Notes under the pieces: generated by a model
What the model was told of the DNA's origin: nothing
What the model saw: only the letters and a program-made list of their open reading frames with translations
The model's database searches: none
Position numbers and translations under genes: made by a program
Shown: piece after piece, positions 17,542-25,745 of the stretch
Layout of the letters: every line of letters begins with the position of its first letter
How positions within the stretch are numbered: position 1 is the stretch's first letter
Assembly (NCBI GenBank): GCA_903924985.1
Contig: CAIYDT010000154.1
Coordinates: 1 to 45,949 of the forward strand
DNA: 45,949 bases
Origin: an uncultured Acetobacteraceae bacterium
GTDB taxonomy: Bacteria > Pseudomonadota > Alphaproteobacteria > Acetobacterales > Acetobacteraceae
Direction of reading: 5' to 3'

Positions 17542-19892
17542 ATGGTTCCGGTTCGATATACTTCGCGGCGCGCTGCGTTGCGCATTTCCACGTCCATGTT
17601 GGCATTGACGCTAGCCTCGGGTGCGGCCTACGCCCAGTCGACCTATATCGGCGCGGTCGATGTGCAGGCTGGCCGAGGCGGCCTGCCGATTTCCGCACCG
17701 AACGCAGTCGGCAGCCAAGCGCCCGCCGGTTCGGCCCCGGCGCTTGCGCCCGCTCAGGGTTCGCTGGAATCGTTCCAGCCGGGCTCGATCATCAGCGACA
17801 AGGTGATCCGCGACATGATTCCGCCCAGTTCGGATTATAACGAAACAGCAAAATATACGCCCGGTTTCCTGTCCAATAACAGCAACGGCCTGCTCGGTGA
17901 CTCGAAAGGCGGCTGCGCGGCTTCTCCGACGGGCAGTTCAACATCACCTTCGATGGTATCCCGTTCGGTGACGCCAACGATCCCACCCACCACTCGGCGG
18001 CCTATTTCCCGGCTTCCTTCCTCGGCAGTGTGATCGTCGATCGCGGTCCGGGCGCTGCCTCCCAGGTCGGTTACGCGACCTTCGGCGGCACCATGGCGCT
18101 GAACTCCGTCGATCTGAAGGACACCTACGGCGGCACGGCGCAGAGCGGCTTCGGCACGTTCAACACCATGAGCAACAGCATTGCCATCCAGACCGGCCAG
18201 ATTGGCAACAGCGGCTGGCGCGGCCTCTTCATCTACTCGCACGCCAACACCGACGGCGCGCTGCAACTCGGTAAGGTCAATCAGGACCAGTGGCTGGTGA
18301 AGGCCGACAAGCAGGTGGGTGACTTCAAGATCACCCTGTTCGGCACGTACGGGCAGCAGCAGTACAATAACGTCGCCGCGATCACCTATCCGCAGTTGCT
18401 GGCATACGGAAAGCGCTACGGCGCGCTGAACAACAACCCGTTGAGCCAGCAGTTCCACGACTACAACAACTCCCAAAAAGCCACCGATATGGAGTATGTG
18501 AAGATCGAGGGCGGATCGAATGGCTGGCATTTCGAAAACACGGCCTACACCTACTCCTACTGGTATCCGCAGTACCAGAACAACGGCATCGATCAGACCA
18601 TCGAAGGCAATTCGTCGATCGCCAACGGCGGCACCATCAACTCGGTTAAAATTCCCACGCTGACCGGCGGTTCGACCAAAACCCCGATCATCGGTGTGAA
18701 CCCCGGCGATACCGTGGGCTACATCAAATTCAACAACTATCGCGCCTATGGCGATATCCTGAAGGTCGGCAAGGACATCGACGCCGGCATCGCCAGCGGC
18801 ACAGTGCGTGCCGGCGTGTGGATCGAGCATGTCGATAACAGCCGCTTCCAGGAATACATCGACTACACCACCTATCGGACCTTCCCGTCCCTGGGTAACA
18901 GCACGGCGGCCTCCTACAAGCTGGACCTCACGTCGCGCATCACCAACATCCAGCCATTCGTCGAATACGACTGGCGGCCGATCGATGGCCTGACCATCAC
19001 CCCGGGCTTCAAATACGAATCGTTCACCCGCAATCACAACGCGCTGGTGAACCAGACGACCCTGCAAACGGCCAATTTCTCCGCGACCTACACCGCCGCG
19101 CTGCCGTTCCTTTCCGTGAAGTATAAGTTCACCCCGGAAATCACCGCCTACGCACAGGCGTCCAAGGGCTTCCTGGCGCCGACCGTCTCGGCCTTCTATG
19201 TGTTCAACCCGTCAGGAAACAGCATCCAGCCACAAAGCACGACCAATTTCCAGGCCGGTGTGGTTTACAAATCCGACAAAATCACCGCGGACATCGACGC
19301 CTATCAGATCACCGCCACCAATTTCCCGCTGACCACGACCTATTCCGACGGCTCGACCGTCTACCAGAATGCCGGCACCGCGCGGTATCGCGGCGTCGAG
19401 GCCGAGGGCAGCTACTCCGTCATGAAAGGTCTGTCGCTGTATGGCAGTGCGGCTCTGATGAACTCGTCCTACATCTCCGGCAACTTCAACGGCCTCCGTG
19501 TCGGCGATGCGCCGAGCTACACGTTGGTCGCGGGTGCGATCTACGACGACGGAATGTTCTTCGGCTCGCTGCTGCAGAAGTTCACCGGCGAATACTACGG
19601 CTCCAGCGGCCAGCGGCTCACCACGAGCACCACCGTCGGGAGCATGAACCACATCAGCGGCTACAACACGCTCGATTTTGTCATCGGTATCCGCAGCAGC
19701 GTGCTGCACGATTTCGGTATCGGCAAGAGCGTTTCGGCAAAACTCGGTATCTACAACATCCTCAACCACCAGGACACGACTGGAATCGGCGGCGATCCGG
19801 CCAAGGCCGGCACCAGCATCAACAATACCACGATGACCTACTCGTTCCTGCCAGGCCGCACGATCCTCGGCAATCTGACCATCGATTTCTAA
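17542..19892 (+). pseudogene. TonB-dependent outer-membrane receptor, frameshifted
   Basis: A complete TonB-dependent receptor of about 780 aa can be read if one base is restored near 17905-17912. Frame 1 gives a signal peptide (ISTSMLALTLASGAAYAQ) and the plug start (IISDKVIRDMIPPSSDYNE and YTPGFLSNN) up to GLLGDSKGG. The next frame continues at once with RLRGFSDGQFNITFDGIPFG, then SVIVDRGPGAASQVGYATFGG, the conserved plug end, and the beta-barrel. Reading on in frame 1 gives a 163-aa product ending at 18033. The shift equals a one-base deletion. It could be a real pseudogene, phase variation or a sequencing error. Confidence 0.85.
18030..19892 (+). CDS. TonB-dependent receptor, 3' open frame (plug end and barrel)
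   Basis: This 620-aa frame is the downstream part of the receptor. It starts IVDRGPGAASQVGYATFGG from the end of the plug and runs through many alternating aromatic barrel strands. It ends with FLPGRTILGNLTIDF, a typical outer-membrane C-terminal strand with terminal Phe. ATG 18030 is inside the plug, so this part alone would lack a signal peptide and is unlikely to be functional. The ligand is not readable; the adjacent exbB-exbD-tonB genes suggest dedicated energisation for a siderophore, metal complex or glycan. Confidence 0.8.
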   Translation: MIVDRGPGAASQVGYATFGGTMALNSVDLKDTYGGTAQSGFGTFNTMSNSIAIQTGQIGNSGWRGLFIYSHANTDGALQLGKVNQDQWLVKADKQVGDFKITLFGTYGQQQYNNVAAITYPQLLAYGKRYGALNNNPLSQQFHDYNNSQKATDMEYVKIEGGSNGWHFENTAYTYSYWYPQYQNNGIDQTIEGNSSIANGGTINSVKIPTLTGGSTKTPIIGVNPGDTVGYIKFNNYRAYGDILKVGKDIDAGIASGTVRAGVWIEHVDNSRFQEYIDYTTYRTFPSLGNSTAASYKLDLTSRITNIQPFVEYDWRPIDGLTITPGFKYESFTRNHNALVNQTTLQTANFSATYTAALPFLSVKYKFTPEITAYAQASKGFLAPTVSAFYVFNPSGNSIQPQSTTNFQAGVVYKSDKITADIDAYQITATNFPLTTTYSDGSTVYQNAGTARYRGVEAEGSYSVMKGLSLYGSAALMNSSYISGNFNGLRVGDAPSYTLVAGAIYDDGMFFGSLLQKFTGEYYGSSGQRLTTSTTVGSMNHISGYNTLDFVIGIRSSVLHDFGIGKSVSAKLGIYNILNHQDTTGIGGDPAKAGTSINNTTMTYSFLPGRTILGNLTIDF

Positions 19893-19920
19893 GTCGGGCA
19901 CGAACGAAACGACGGGAGGG

Positions 19921-19954
19921 GGTTCGGCATCGGCCGAACCTTCTTCTGCTTTTT
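19921..19954 (+). terminator. Intrinsic terminator between receptor and exbB
   Basis: Perfect 8-bp stem GGTTCGGC / GCCGAACC with an ATCG loop, followed by TTCTTCTGCTTTTT. It lies 29 bases after the receptor stop and 25 bases before exbB, so exbBD-tonB are probably expressed at a lower level by read-through. Confidence 0.85.
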
Positions 19955-19979
19955 GGACGACACTGCAAGGTTGCAATGA

Positions 19980-20621
19980 ATGAATAGCGTAAACCTGTCG
20001 CCGTTCGAACTCTTCGCCATGGCTGGCATCGTCGGAAAAGCCGTTATCCTGTTGCTGCTGGCGGCATCCATCTGGTGTTGGGTCCTGATTATCGAGGGTA
20101 TTTTCGGTGTTCTCCGGCTAAAAGCCGCAATCCGCCGCTGGCGCGGCAACGACGCGCCGGCGCTCTTGTCGCCTATTGTCCAGGCCGGCGGCGCGGCGGC
20201 GGGGCAAACAGTGCGCGGCGAGAGCACCGGCGACATGCGCCTGCGGATCGTCGAAGCCATGAACCGCCGTGCCCGCGCGACCATCGCCGCCGCCGAGGGC
20301 GGGTTGGCCAACCTCGCGGTGATTTCCTCGGTGGCACCCTTCGTCGGCCTGTTCGGCACCGTCTGGGGCATCATGTCGAGCTTTACCGCCATCGCCGCCG
20401 CCAAGGACACCTCGCTGGCCGTTGTTGCCCCGGGCATCGCCGAGGCCCTTGCCACCACGGCAATCGGCTTGTTCACAGCCATTCCCGCCTCGGTGGGATA
20501 CACCCGCCTCGGCAGCGCCTTTGGCGCCGTCGCCCAGGATATATTCGGCCTGATCGAGGAAGCCGCGCTGTCCCAGGCCGTCGCCCATATCGAGCAGCAC
20601 GCCAGCAATGAGGTGACGTAA
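19980..20621 (+). CDS. exbB: ExbB/TolQ/MotA-family proton channel protein
   Basis: The 213-aa inner-membrane protein has three helices: residues about 17-40 ([18 protein letters not shown]), and two near 112-130 and 148-170. It has the family motif [14 protein letters not shown] and [15 protein letters not shown]. With ExbD it forms the pmf-driven motor that energises TonB. The TAA stop overlaps the exbD ATG by one base (TAATG). Assignment as ExbB rather than TolQ rests on the TonB and receptor neighbours. Confidence 0.92.
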   Translation: MNSVNLSPFELFAMAGIVGKAVILLLLAASIWCWVLIIEGIFGVLRLKAAIRRWRGNDAPALLSPIVQAGGAAAGQTVRGESTGDMRLRIVEAMNRRARATIAAAEGGLANLAVISSVAPFVGLFGTVWGIMSSFTAIAAAKDTSLAVVAPGIAEALATTAIGLFTAIPASVGYTRLGSAFGAVAQDIFGLIEEAALSQAVAHIEQHASNEVT

Positions 20622-21097
20622 TGGCCATGTCCAATAGCCCGCTCGGCGGTTCGGGGCTGCACCGCCCGCTCGCCGATATCAACGTCACGCCGTTGGTCGA
20701 CGTCATGTTGGTGCTGCTGATCGTCTTCATGATCACCGCGCCGATGCTGGCGACCGGGCTGAAGGTCGATCTGCCGCAGGCCAAAACGTCCCAGACCATC
20801 AATCCCAAGGACCCGATCGTCGTGTCCGTCACCAGCGACGGTAAGGTCGCCGTCGGCACCGAGACAATGGAAATACCCGACCTCATGGCGGCCCTGCTCA
20901 AAATGACCGGCGGCGATACCGCGCGTATCATCCAAATTCGGGCCGATAAGGCTGCCAACTACGGCTCCATCGTCGGTGTCATCGATCAGCTCGCCAGCAA
21001 CGGCATGGTGCATATCGCGCTGATCTCTGACGCCAAGGCGCCGAACGAACACGCCGCCGTGCGGCCGAAACCCAGCGGCATCCTCGCCTCGCAATGA
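20621..21097 (+). CDS. exbD: ExbD/TolR-family biopolymer transport protein
   Basis: The 158-aa protein has one helix with the essential proton-carrying aspartate in PLVDVMLVLLIVFMITAP, after the ADINVTPL motif typical of ExbD/TolR. The periplasmic domain (LPQAKTSQTINPKDPIVVSV to VIDQLASNGMVHIALI) follows. It is coupled to exbB by a one-base overlap. Its TGA overlaps an ATG at 21094 that probably was the original tonB start. Confidence 0.93.
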   Translation: MAMSNSPLGGSGLHRPLADINVTPLVDVMLVLLIVFMITAPMLATGLKVDLPQAKTSQTINPKDPIVVSVTSDGKVAVGTETMEIPDLMAALLKMTGGDTARIIQIRADKAANYGSIVGVIDQLASNGMVHIALISDAKAPNEHAAVRPKPSGILASQ

Positions 21098-21203
21098 CCT
21101 GGCGGATCGGGAAAGGCCCATCCCAGGCGGCATCCGTCCGCTCAGGCTGCGTCCGGGTGCGCTCTCGGTTGTAGTCGCGCTGCACCTCTGCGCCTTCAGT
21201 TTC

Positions 21204-21677
21204 ATGACGATTCCGCGCCCGAACCTGGTCGCGGCCGAGGACTCCATCGAGCTCACCATCGCCCAAGGTATCCCCGAGGCGGAGCCGGAATCCCCGGCGC
21301 CCGAGCCGCCCCAGCCGGAACCGGAACCGCCGCCGGCTAAACCAAAGCCCCCCGAGGCCGCACCACCGCCCACCGAGGTCAAGGCCCCCGGCATCGACGA
21401 GGCCGAGGCGCAGCTCGCCCGAGCGCGGCAGACCTATGCCTCGAGGCTACTCCAGGAGATCCGCCGGCACCGCCCGTCGGTCACCGCCATCGGGTCGGTG
21501 GTGGTATCCTTTTCTGTTGGCGGGAACGGCGAAATGGGGGCAGTGGCCATCGTCCGTTCCTCCGGCAAGGACGAACTCGATTCCGCGGCGCTGCGCATGG
21601 TCCGAGCCGCTCGGCCCGAACCGCCGCCGGACGGGCACTTCGCTGGGAGCACCACGATTAACTTCGTGGATAGATAA
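21204..21677 (+). CDS. tonB: TonB-family energy transducer, N-terminus out of frame
   Basis: The 157-aa open frame contains the Pro/Glu/Lys-rich periplasmic spacer (PEAEPESPAPEPPQPEPEPP and PPAKPKPPEAAPP) and a C-terminal TonB domain (YASRLLQEIRRHRPSVTAIG, GAVAIVRSSGKDELDSAALR). ATG 21204 comes after the membrane anchor: the same frame upstream reads LRPGALSVVVALHLCAFSFM but has no ATG, GTG or TTG before a stop. An ATG at 21094 overlaps the exbD stop as expected for coupling, but is one frame off. A one-base deletion between about 21110 and 21150, or a rare CTG start near 21098, would explain this. Confidence 0.8.
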   Translation: MTIPRPNLVAAEDSIELTIAQGIPEAEPESPAPEPPQPEPEPPPAKPKPPEAAPPPTEVKAPGIDEAEAQLARARQTYASRLLQEIRRHRPSVTAIGSVVVSFSVGGNGEMGAVAIVRSSGKDELDSAALRMVRAARPEPPPDGHFAGSTTINFVDR

Positions 21678-21721
21678 GACGCGGCCTCCGTGGCACACTG
21701 TGCCGGATCAGGGAGGCAACC

Positions 21722-22582
21722 ATGCGCAGCAATACCGTCGACGTCCGACCGCGCGGCTCCGCCGTCGACGTCCGACCGCTCGGCTCCGCCGTGGGCGCGG
21801 AGATATCCGGTCTGGATCTGGCCGAACCGCTGGCGCCGCCGGCGCTGGCGACCGTGAAAGGCGCGCTGGCCGGGCACGGGGTGGTGTTCTTCCGGGATCA
21901 GACGCTGACGGAAAAGCAGCACATCGCCCTTGCCCGTCAGTTCGGGGCAATCAACGTCAACCGCTTCTTCTCCCACGCCGACGGCTATCCCGAGATTGCT
22001 CTGGTGGTGAAAGAGCCGCACCAGACCCGCAACATCGGCGGCGGCTGGCACACCGACCATTCCTACGACGCGGTCCCCGCCCTCGGGTCCATGCTCTATG
22101 CGCGGGAAATCCCACCGCGCGGCGGCGACACGCTGTTCGCCAGCATGTACGCCGCCTACGACGCGCTGTCCGACGGGCTGAAGCGCACGCTTGAGGGGCT
22201 GCGCGGCGTCCATTCCTCCCGCCACGTGTTCGGCGTGAAGCGCGACGATCTGGAGGGGCGGATCGGCAATTATGAGGCCGCGACGCAGGACGCGATCCAC
22301 CCCGTTGTCATTATCCACCCCGACAGCGGGAAGAAGGCGCTCTATGTGAACCCCGGCTTCACCATCGGGTTCGATGGCTGGACGGCCGACGAGTCCAAGC
22401 CGCTGCTGGACTATCTTTACAGGCACGCCGCTCGGCCGGAGTTCACCTATCGCTTCGAATGGCAGGAGGGGTCTTTGGCGTTCTGGGACAACCGCTCGAC
22501 CTGGCACTACGCGCTGAACGACTACCAGGGCGAGCGGCGCCTGCTGCACCGAATCACCATCGAGGGCTGCGCGCTGGGCTAA
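21722..22582 (+). CDS. TauD/TfdA-family 2-oxoglutarate-dependent dioxygenase
   Basis: The 286-aa Fe(II)/2-oxoglutarate dioxygenase has an iron-binding HxD in GGGWHTDHSY (H110, D112), a distal His in STWHYALNDYQGERR, and the Arg in GERRLLHR that binds 2-oxoglutarate. G-H-G-V-V-F-F-R-D-Q near residue 51 is the family opening. The substrate (taurine, phenoxyacetate or similar) is unknown. The N-terminus contains two adjacent near-identical 9-residue units, VDVRPRGSA and VDVRPLGSA, from a 27-bp duplication. It is convergent with the LLM gene and the stops overlap by four bases (CTAA). Confidence 0.92.
   Translation: MRSNTVDVRPRGSAVDVRPLGSAVGAEISGLDLAEPLAPPALATVKGALAGHGVVFFRDQTLTEKQHIALARQFGAINVNRFFSHADGYPEIALVVKEPHQTRNIGGGWHTDHSYDAVPALGSMLYAREIPPRGGDTLFASMYAAYDALSDGLKRTLEGLRGVHSSRHVFGVKRDDLEGRIGNYEAATQDAIHPVVIIHPDSGKKALYVNPGFTIGFDGWTADESKPLLDYLYRHAARPEFTYRFEWQEGSLAFWDNRSTWHYALNDYQGERRLLHRITIEGCALG
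21737..21790 (+). repeat. 27-bp tandem duplication in dioxygenase N-terminus
   Basis: Two adjacent 27-base units (21737-21763 and 21764-21790) differ at a single base (CCGCGCGGC versus CCGCTCGGC). They add nine in-frame residues before the conserved fold. The near identity implies a recent duplication. Confidence 0.95.
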
Positions 22583-23643
22583 AGCCGAGCCATCACCTCC
22601 CGCGAGAAGTCGGCGGCGAAGCGCCATTTGGCGTCGTTGCCGGTGGCGAAGATCAGCTCCTCCAGGCCGTCGTTTTCGAGGGTTCGGATTTGCTCGATCA
22701 GCTCTTCGGCGGTGCCGACCAGGCAGCAGTCGCGGATGATCTGCTCGTCGATCAGTTCCAGCTCCCCGGGGTGGGTTTGCATGTAGTGGTATTCGTGGGT
22801 GCGGAAGTGCCGGTATTCCGGCGGGGTTTGGGAGACCAGGGCGCAGTAAGGCTCCCAGATGCGGCGGAGGAAGGGCGGGGGTTCGATGCCGCGCTCGTGC
22901 ACCGTGTCGTAGAAATAGTAGACGCTGGCCATGATGTTGGGGCCGATCATGGCTTTGACGCGGTCGGAGTCGGCCTTTTCCCCTTTTTCCAGCAGCACCG
23001 CGTTCACCAGCGCGGCGTTGCGGAAACCGTCCATGCCCCGTCCGGTGCGGGCGGCGCCCTGGCGGACGTGGCCCATGGCTTGCCCGACCGGCACGCCCCT
23101 CGGTGGGATGGCGAACACCAGGCCGTCGCCGTGCTCCCCGGCCAGCGCCATGGCCCTCGGGCCGAAGCCCGAGACATACAGCGGGATCCGCGGCAGCAGG
23201 TTCATGTTGCGGGTTTCGTGCATCAGCATCTTGATGGGGCTGGTAACGCCGTTGAAGGTGTAGTCCACCGTTTCGCCCCGCAGCAGGGCGGCCAGGACGC
23301 GCAGATACGCGGAGAAATCGGCGATCTTCATGGGCTTTTGCCCCATGGTGCGTAGCGCGGTGTTGCCGGTGCCGATCCCCAGGAATACCCGGCCCGGCGC
23401 GATGCGATTGAGCGTCGCCATCGCCGCCACCTGCACCGGCGGGATGCGCGTGCCGCAGATGGCGGTGCCCGGCCCGATGCGCAGCGTTTTGGTCTGCTTC
23501 GCCGCGAGTGCCAGCACGGCGTAGCAGTCGGAGAACAGCGCCTGACTGTCCGCCACCCAGACACTGTCGTAGCCCAGCGTCTCGGCATGGTTGAAAAAGC
23601 CGATCTCATCGATGTCGGCCATAACGCAGAAGCCGAATTTCAT
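22579..23643 (-). CDS. LLM-class flavin-dependent oxidoreductase
   Basis: The 354-aa luciferase-like protein starts MKFGFCVMADIDEIGFFNHA, with YDSVWVADSQALFSDCY, LRIGPGTAICGTRIPPV, APGRVFLGIGTGNTALRTMG and LYVSGFGPRAMALAGEHGDG. It is similar in layout to F420-dependent methylene-tetrahydromethanopterin reductase-like enzymes; the cofactor cannot be assigned. ATG 23643 is preceded by a purine-rich GGGGAG; a longer frame upstream is Arg/Pro-rich and unconvincing. The first LLM protein at 16205 is not a close paralogue. Confidence 0.9.
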   Translation of the reverse strand: MKFGFCVMADIDEIGFFNHAETLGYDSVWVADSQALFSDCYAVLALAAKQTKTLRIGPGTAICGTRIPPVQVAAMATLNRIAPGRVFLGIGTGNTALRTMGQKPMKIADFSAYLRVLAALLRGETVDYTFNGVTSPIKMLMHETRNMNLLPRIPLYVSGFGPRAMALAGEHGDGLVFAIPPRGVPVGQAMGHVRQGAARTGRGMDGFRNAALVNAVLLEKGEKADSDRVKAMIGPNIMASVYYFYDTVHERGIEPPPFLRRIWEPYCALVSQTPPEYRHFRTHEYHYMQTHPGELELIDEQIIRDCCLVGTAEELIEQIRTLENDGLEELIFATGNDAKWRFAADFSREVMARL

Positions 23644-23852
23644 GGTAGGGGAGTCTCCGTCGTGGCTGGTCCTCGCAGTGTGGCGCGTTGGGGGCCGGGG
23701 GCAAGGGTCTTGGGTGATCGGGGCGCGAATGTGAGGCGATCTTAGAGTCACGCCCACGGAAGCGCGGCCCTACGTCACCCCCGCCCCCCACGATGGCTAT
23801 CCACCCCGTTTGGCGATACGCATTCCCCCGATCCAACAAAGGGTTCCCCGCC

Positions 23853-24767
23853 ATGCCTCGATTGCTCGTTTGTCTGCTGCTGCTCCTGTCCGGTGCCGCG
23901 CAAGCCCGCACGCTGGAGGTTGGGGAAACCAAGGAATTCAAAGCGCCATCCGCCGCCGCCGCCGTGGCGCGGGACGGCGACCATATCGCCATCCAGCCCG
24001 GCTCCTACTTCGACTGTGCCGTCTGGAACGCCAATAAGCTGGTCATCGAGGGCGTGGGCGACGCCGACAAAGTTGTCATCACCGACAAGTCCTGCATGGG
24101 CAAAGCCCTGTTCGTGACGGTGGGGGAGGGGATTACCGTCCGCAACCTGACCCTTACCCGAGCCCGCGTACCCGATGGCAACGGTGCCGGCATCAGGGGG
24201 GAGGGCAATGATCTGACGGTCGAAAAGGTGCGCTTCATTAACAACCAGGACGGCATCCTGTCCGGCACCGCGGGCGGCAGCATGACCATCCGCGACAGCC
24301 TGTTCGAACGCAACGGCGTCTGCCTGAACGCGTGCGCCCACGGCGTGTATGTCGGTACGCTGGACCTGCTGCATATCGAAAACACGCGCTTCATCGGCAC
24401 CAAACAGGGCCATCATATCAAATCCCGGGCGCGCCGGACCGAGGTGATCGGCTGCATCATCGAAGACGGCCCCGACGGCACCGCCAGCTACGAGATCGAG
24501 ATTCCCAACGGCGGCAGCCTGATCGCCCGCCGCAACACGATGGTAAAGGGACCCAAGGCCGAGAACCACTCCGCCATGATCGTGATCGGTGCCGAGGGCG
24601 TGACCCAGCCGACGCAGGAGCTGACGATCGAGGACAACATAGTGCGCAGCGACGGCAGTTGGGACACCTATTTCGTCAACAACATCACCGCGACCGAGGC
24701 CATGCTGCACGGCAATACCCTGTCCGGTGCGATCAAGCCGCTGAAGGGCGACGGGCAGGTGCCCTGA
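23853..24767 (+). CDS. Exported right-handed beta-helix protein, copy 1
   Basis: The protein of about 304 aa starts at ATG 23853 (MPRLLVCLLLLLSGAAQA signal peptide; an in-frame ATG at 23793 would bury it). Mature repeats of about 22 residues follow, such as GITVRNLTLTRARVPDGNGA and LTVEKVRFINNQDGIL, typical of parallel beta-helix carbohydrate-binding or lyase folds. No catalytic site is recognised. Cys pairs occur (FDCAVW, DKSCMG, CLNACAHG). The neighbour is a paralogue with strong similarity over the first 130 mature residues, followed by a GH42-like enzyme, implying a shared exported glycan role. Confidence 0.82.
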   Translation: MPRLLVCLLLLLSGAAQARTLEVGETKEFKAPSAAAAVARDGDHIAIQPGSYFDCAVWNANKLVIEGVGDADKVVITDKSCMGKALFVTVGEGITVRNLTLTRARVPDGNGAGIRGEGNDLTVEKVRFINNQDGILSGTAGGSMTIRDSLFERNGVCLNACAHGVYVGTLDLLHIENTRFIGTKQGHHIKSRARRTEVIGCIIEDGPDGTASYEIEIPNGGSLIARRNTMVKGPKAENHSAMIVIGAEGVTQPTQELTIEDNIVRSDGSWDTYFVNNITATEAMLHGNTLSGAIKPLKGDGQVP

Positions 24768-24773
24768 CCCGCC

Positions 24774-25745
24774 GTGCTGCTCCGGCTCATCCTGGCGCTG
24801 CTGCTGCTCCCCGGTCTCGCCGCGGCTCGGACCTTAAGCGTTGGCCCGGAGCAACCCTTCGCCACCCCATCCGCGGCTGCACGGGTCGCGCAAGACGGGG
24901 ACACCATTCTGATCGCGCCCGGCGACTATTTCGATTGCGCCGTCTGGAACCAGAACGGCCTGACCATCGCCGGCACCGCGCCCGGCGTGACCATCACCGA
25001 CACCACCTGCCAGGGCAAAGCCCTGTTCGTGATCCTCGGCCACGACACCACCATCCGCGACCTGACCCTGGCGCGCGCCCGCGTCCCCGACCGGAACGGT
25101 GCCGGTATAAGGCTGGAGGGGCAGGGCCTGACGTTGCGTAACGTACGTTTTGCCAACAACGAAGTCGGCATCCTCGCCGGCATGCCCGGGGACGGCGCGA
25201 TCCGTATCGAGACCAGCGCGTTCGAGGGCGGCGGGACCGGTGGCGACCGCCCGACCTACGCCGTCATGGTGGGGGCGGTGCGGCTCCTGCGCATTGAGGG
25301 CACCAGCTTCAAGGGCGTCAAAGGCGGCCAGATCGGCACAGCGGCTCTGCGGACGGAGCTAACCGGTAACACCATCGAAACCGGCACCGGCGACGCTCCC
25401 TCGGTCGCGGTCATGGCCACCGGCGGCGCGCCGATCCTGGAAGACAACCTCCTGACCATGGGCCCAACCGCCCCCAGGCTGGCCGCCGCCGTCGTGGCAA
25501 TGGGCAACGGCGCGCCAGAGCTCCGCCGCAACACCCTGACCAACGCCACGGGGCGGCCGATGGCGCTGCTGCTGAACTGGACCGGCACCGAACCGTCGAT
25601 GGCCGGCAATCAGGTCGCACCCGCCGACACCGAAGTATCGATCGAGGGTCTGGCCCGCCACATGGCTGCCATCCTGCTGCACGGAACGGTCGATGGCGTC
25701 CGCGGCCTCGCGGGCCGGATCAAACGCGGGCTAGGCGGGTGGTAG
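24774..25745 (+). CDS. Exported right-handed beta-helix protein, copy 2
   Basis: The 323-aa protein starts at GTG 24774, six bases after copy 1, and has a signal peptide (LLRLILALLLLPGLAAA). Shared blocks with copy 1 include FDCAVWN, TRxLTLxRARVPDxNGAGIR and VRFxNNxxGIL, so this is a tandem gene duplication. The later repeats diverge (GDAPSVAVMATGGAPILEDN). The protein ends with an amphipathic, basic tail (GRIKRGLGGW). Its stop lies 7 bases inside the next gene, so translation is coupled. Confidence 0.8.
   Translation: MLLRLILALLLLPGLAAARTLSVGPEQPFATPSAAARVAQDGDTILIAPGDYFDCAVWNQNGLTIAGTAPGVTITDTTCQGKALFVILGHDTTIRDLTLARARVPDRNGAGIRLEGQGLTLRNVRFANNEVGILAGMPGDGAIRIETSAFEGGGTGGDRPTYAVMVGAVRLLRIEGTSFKGVKGGQIGTAALRTELTGNTIETGTGDAPSVAVMATGGAPILEDNLLTMGPTAPRLAAAVVAMGNGAPELRRNTLTNATGRPMALLLNWTGTEPSMAGNQVAPADTEVSIEGLARHMAAILLHGTVDGVRGLAGRIKRGLGGW

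Noticed and set aside
17900..17915. Programmed ribosomal frameshift in the receptor
   Set aside because: No slippery heptamer with downstream structure is evident; deletion or error is simpler.
17542..18033. 163-aa product of the first receptor frame as an independent protein
   Set aside because: Its last 40 residues are Ser/Pro/Thr-rich out-of-frame translation of the receptor plug.
19889..21394. 501-aa minus-strand frame across exbB-exbD-tonB
   Set aside because: Antisense to three recognised genes and low-complexity at its start.
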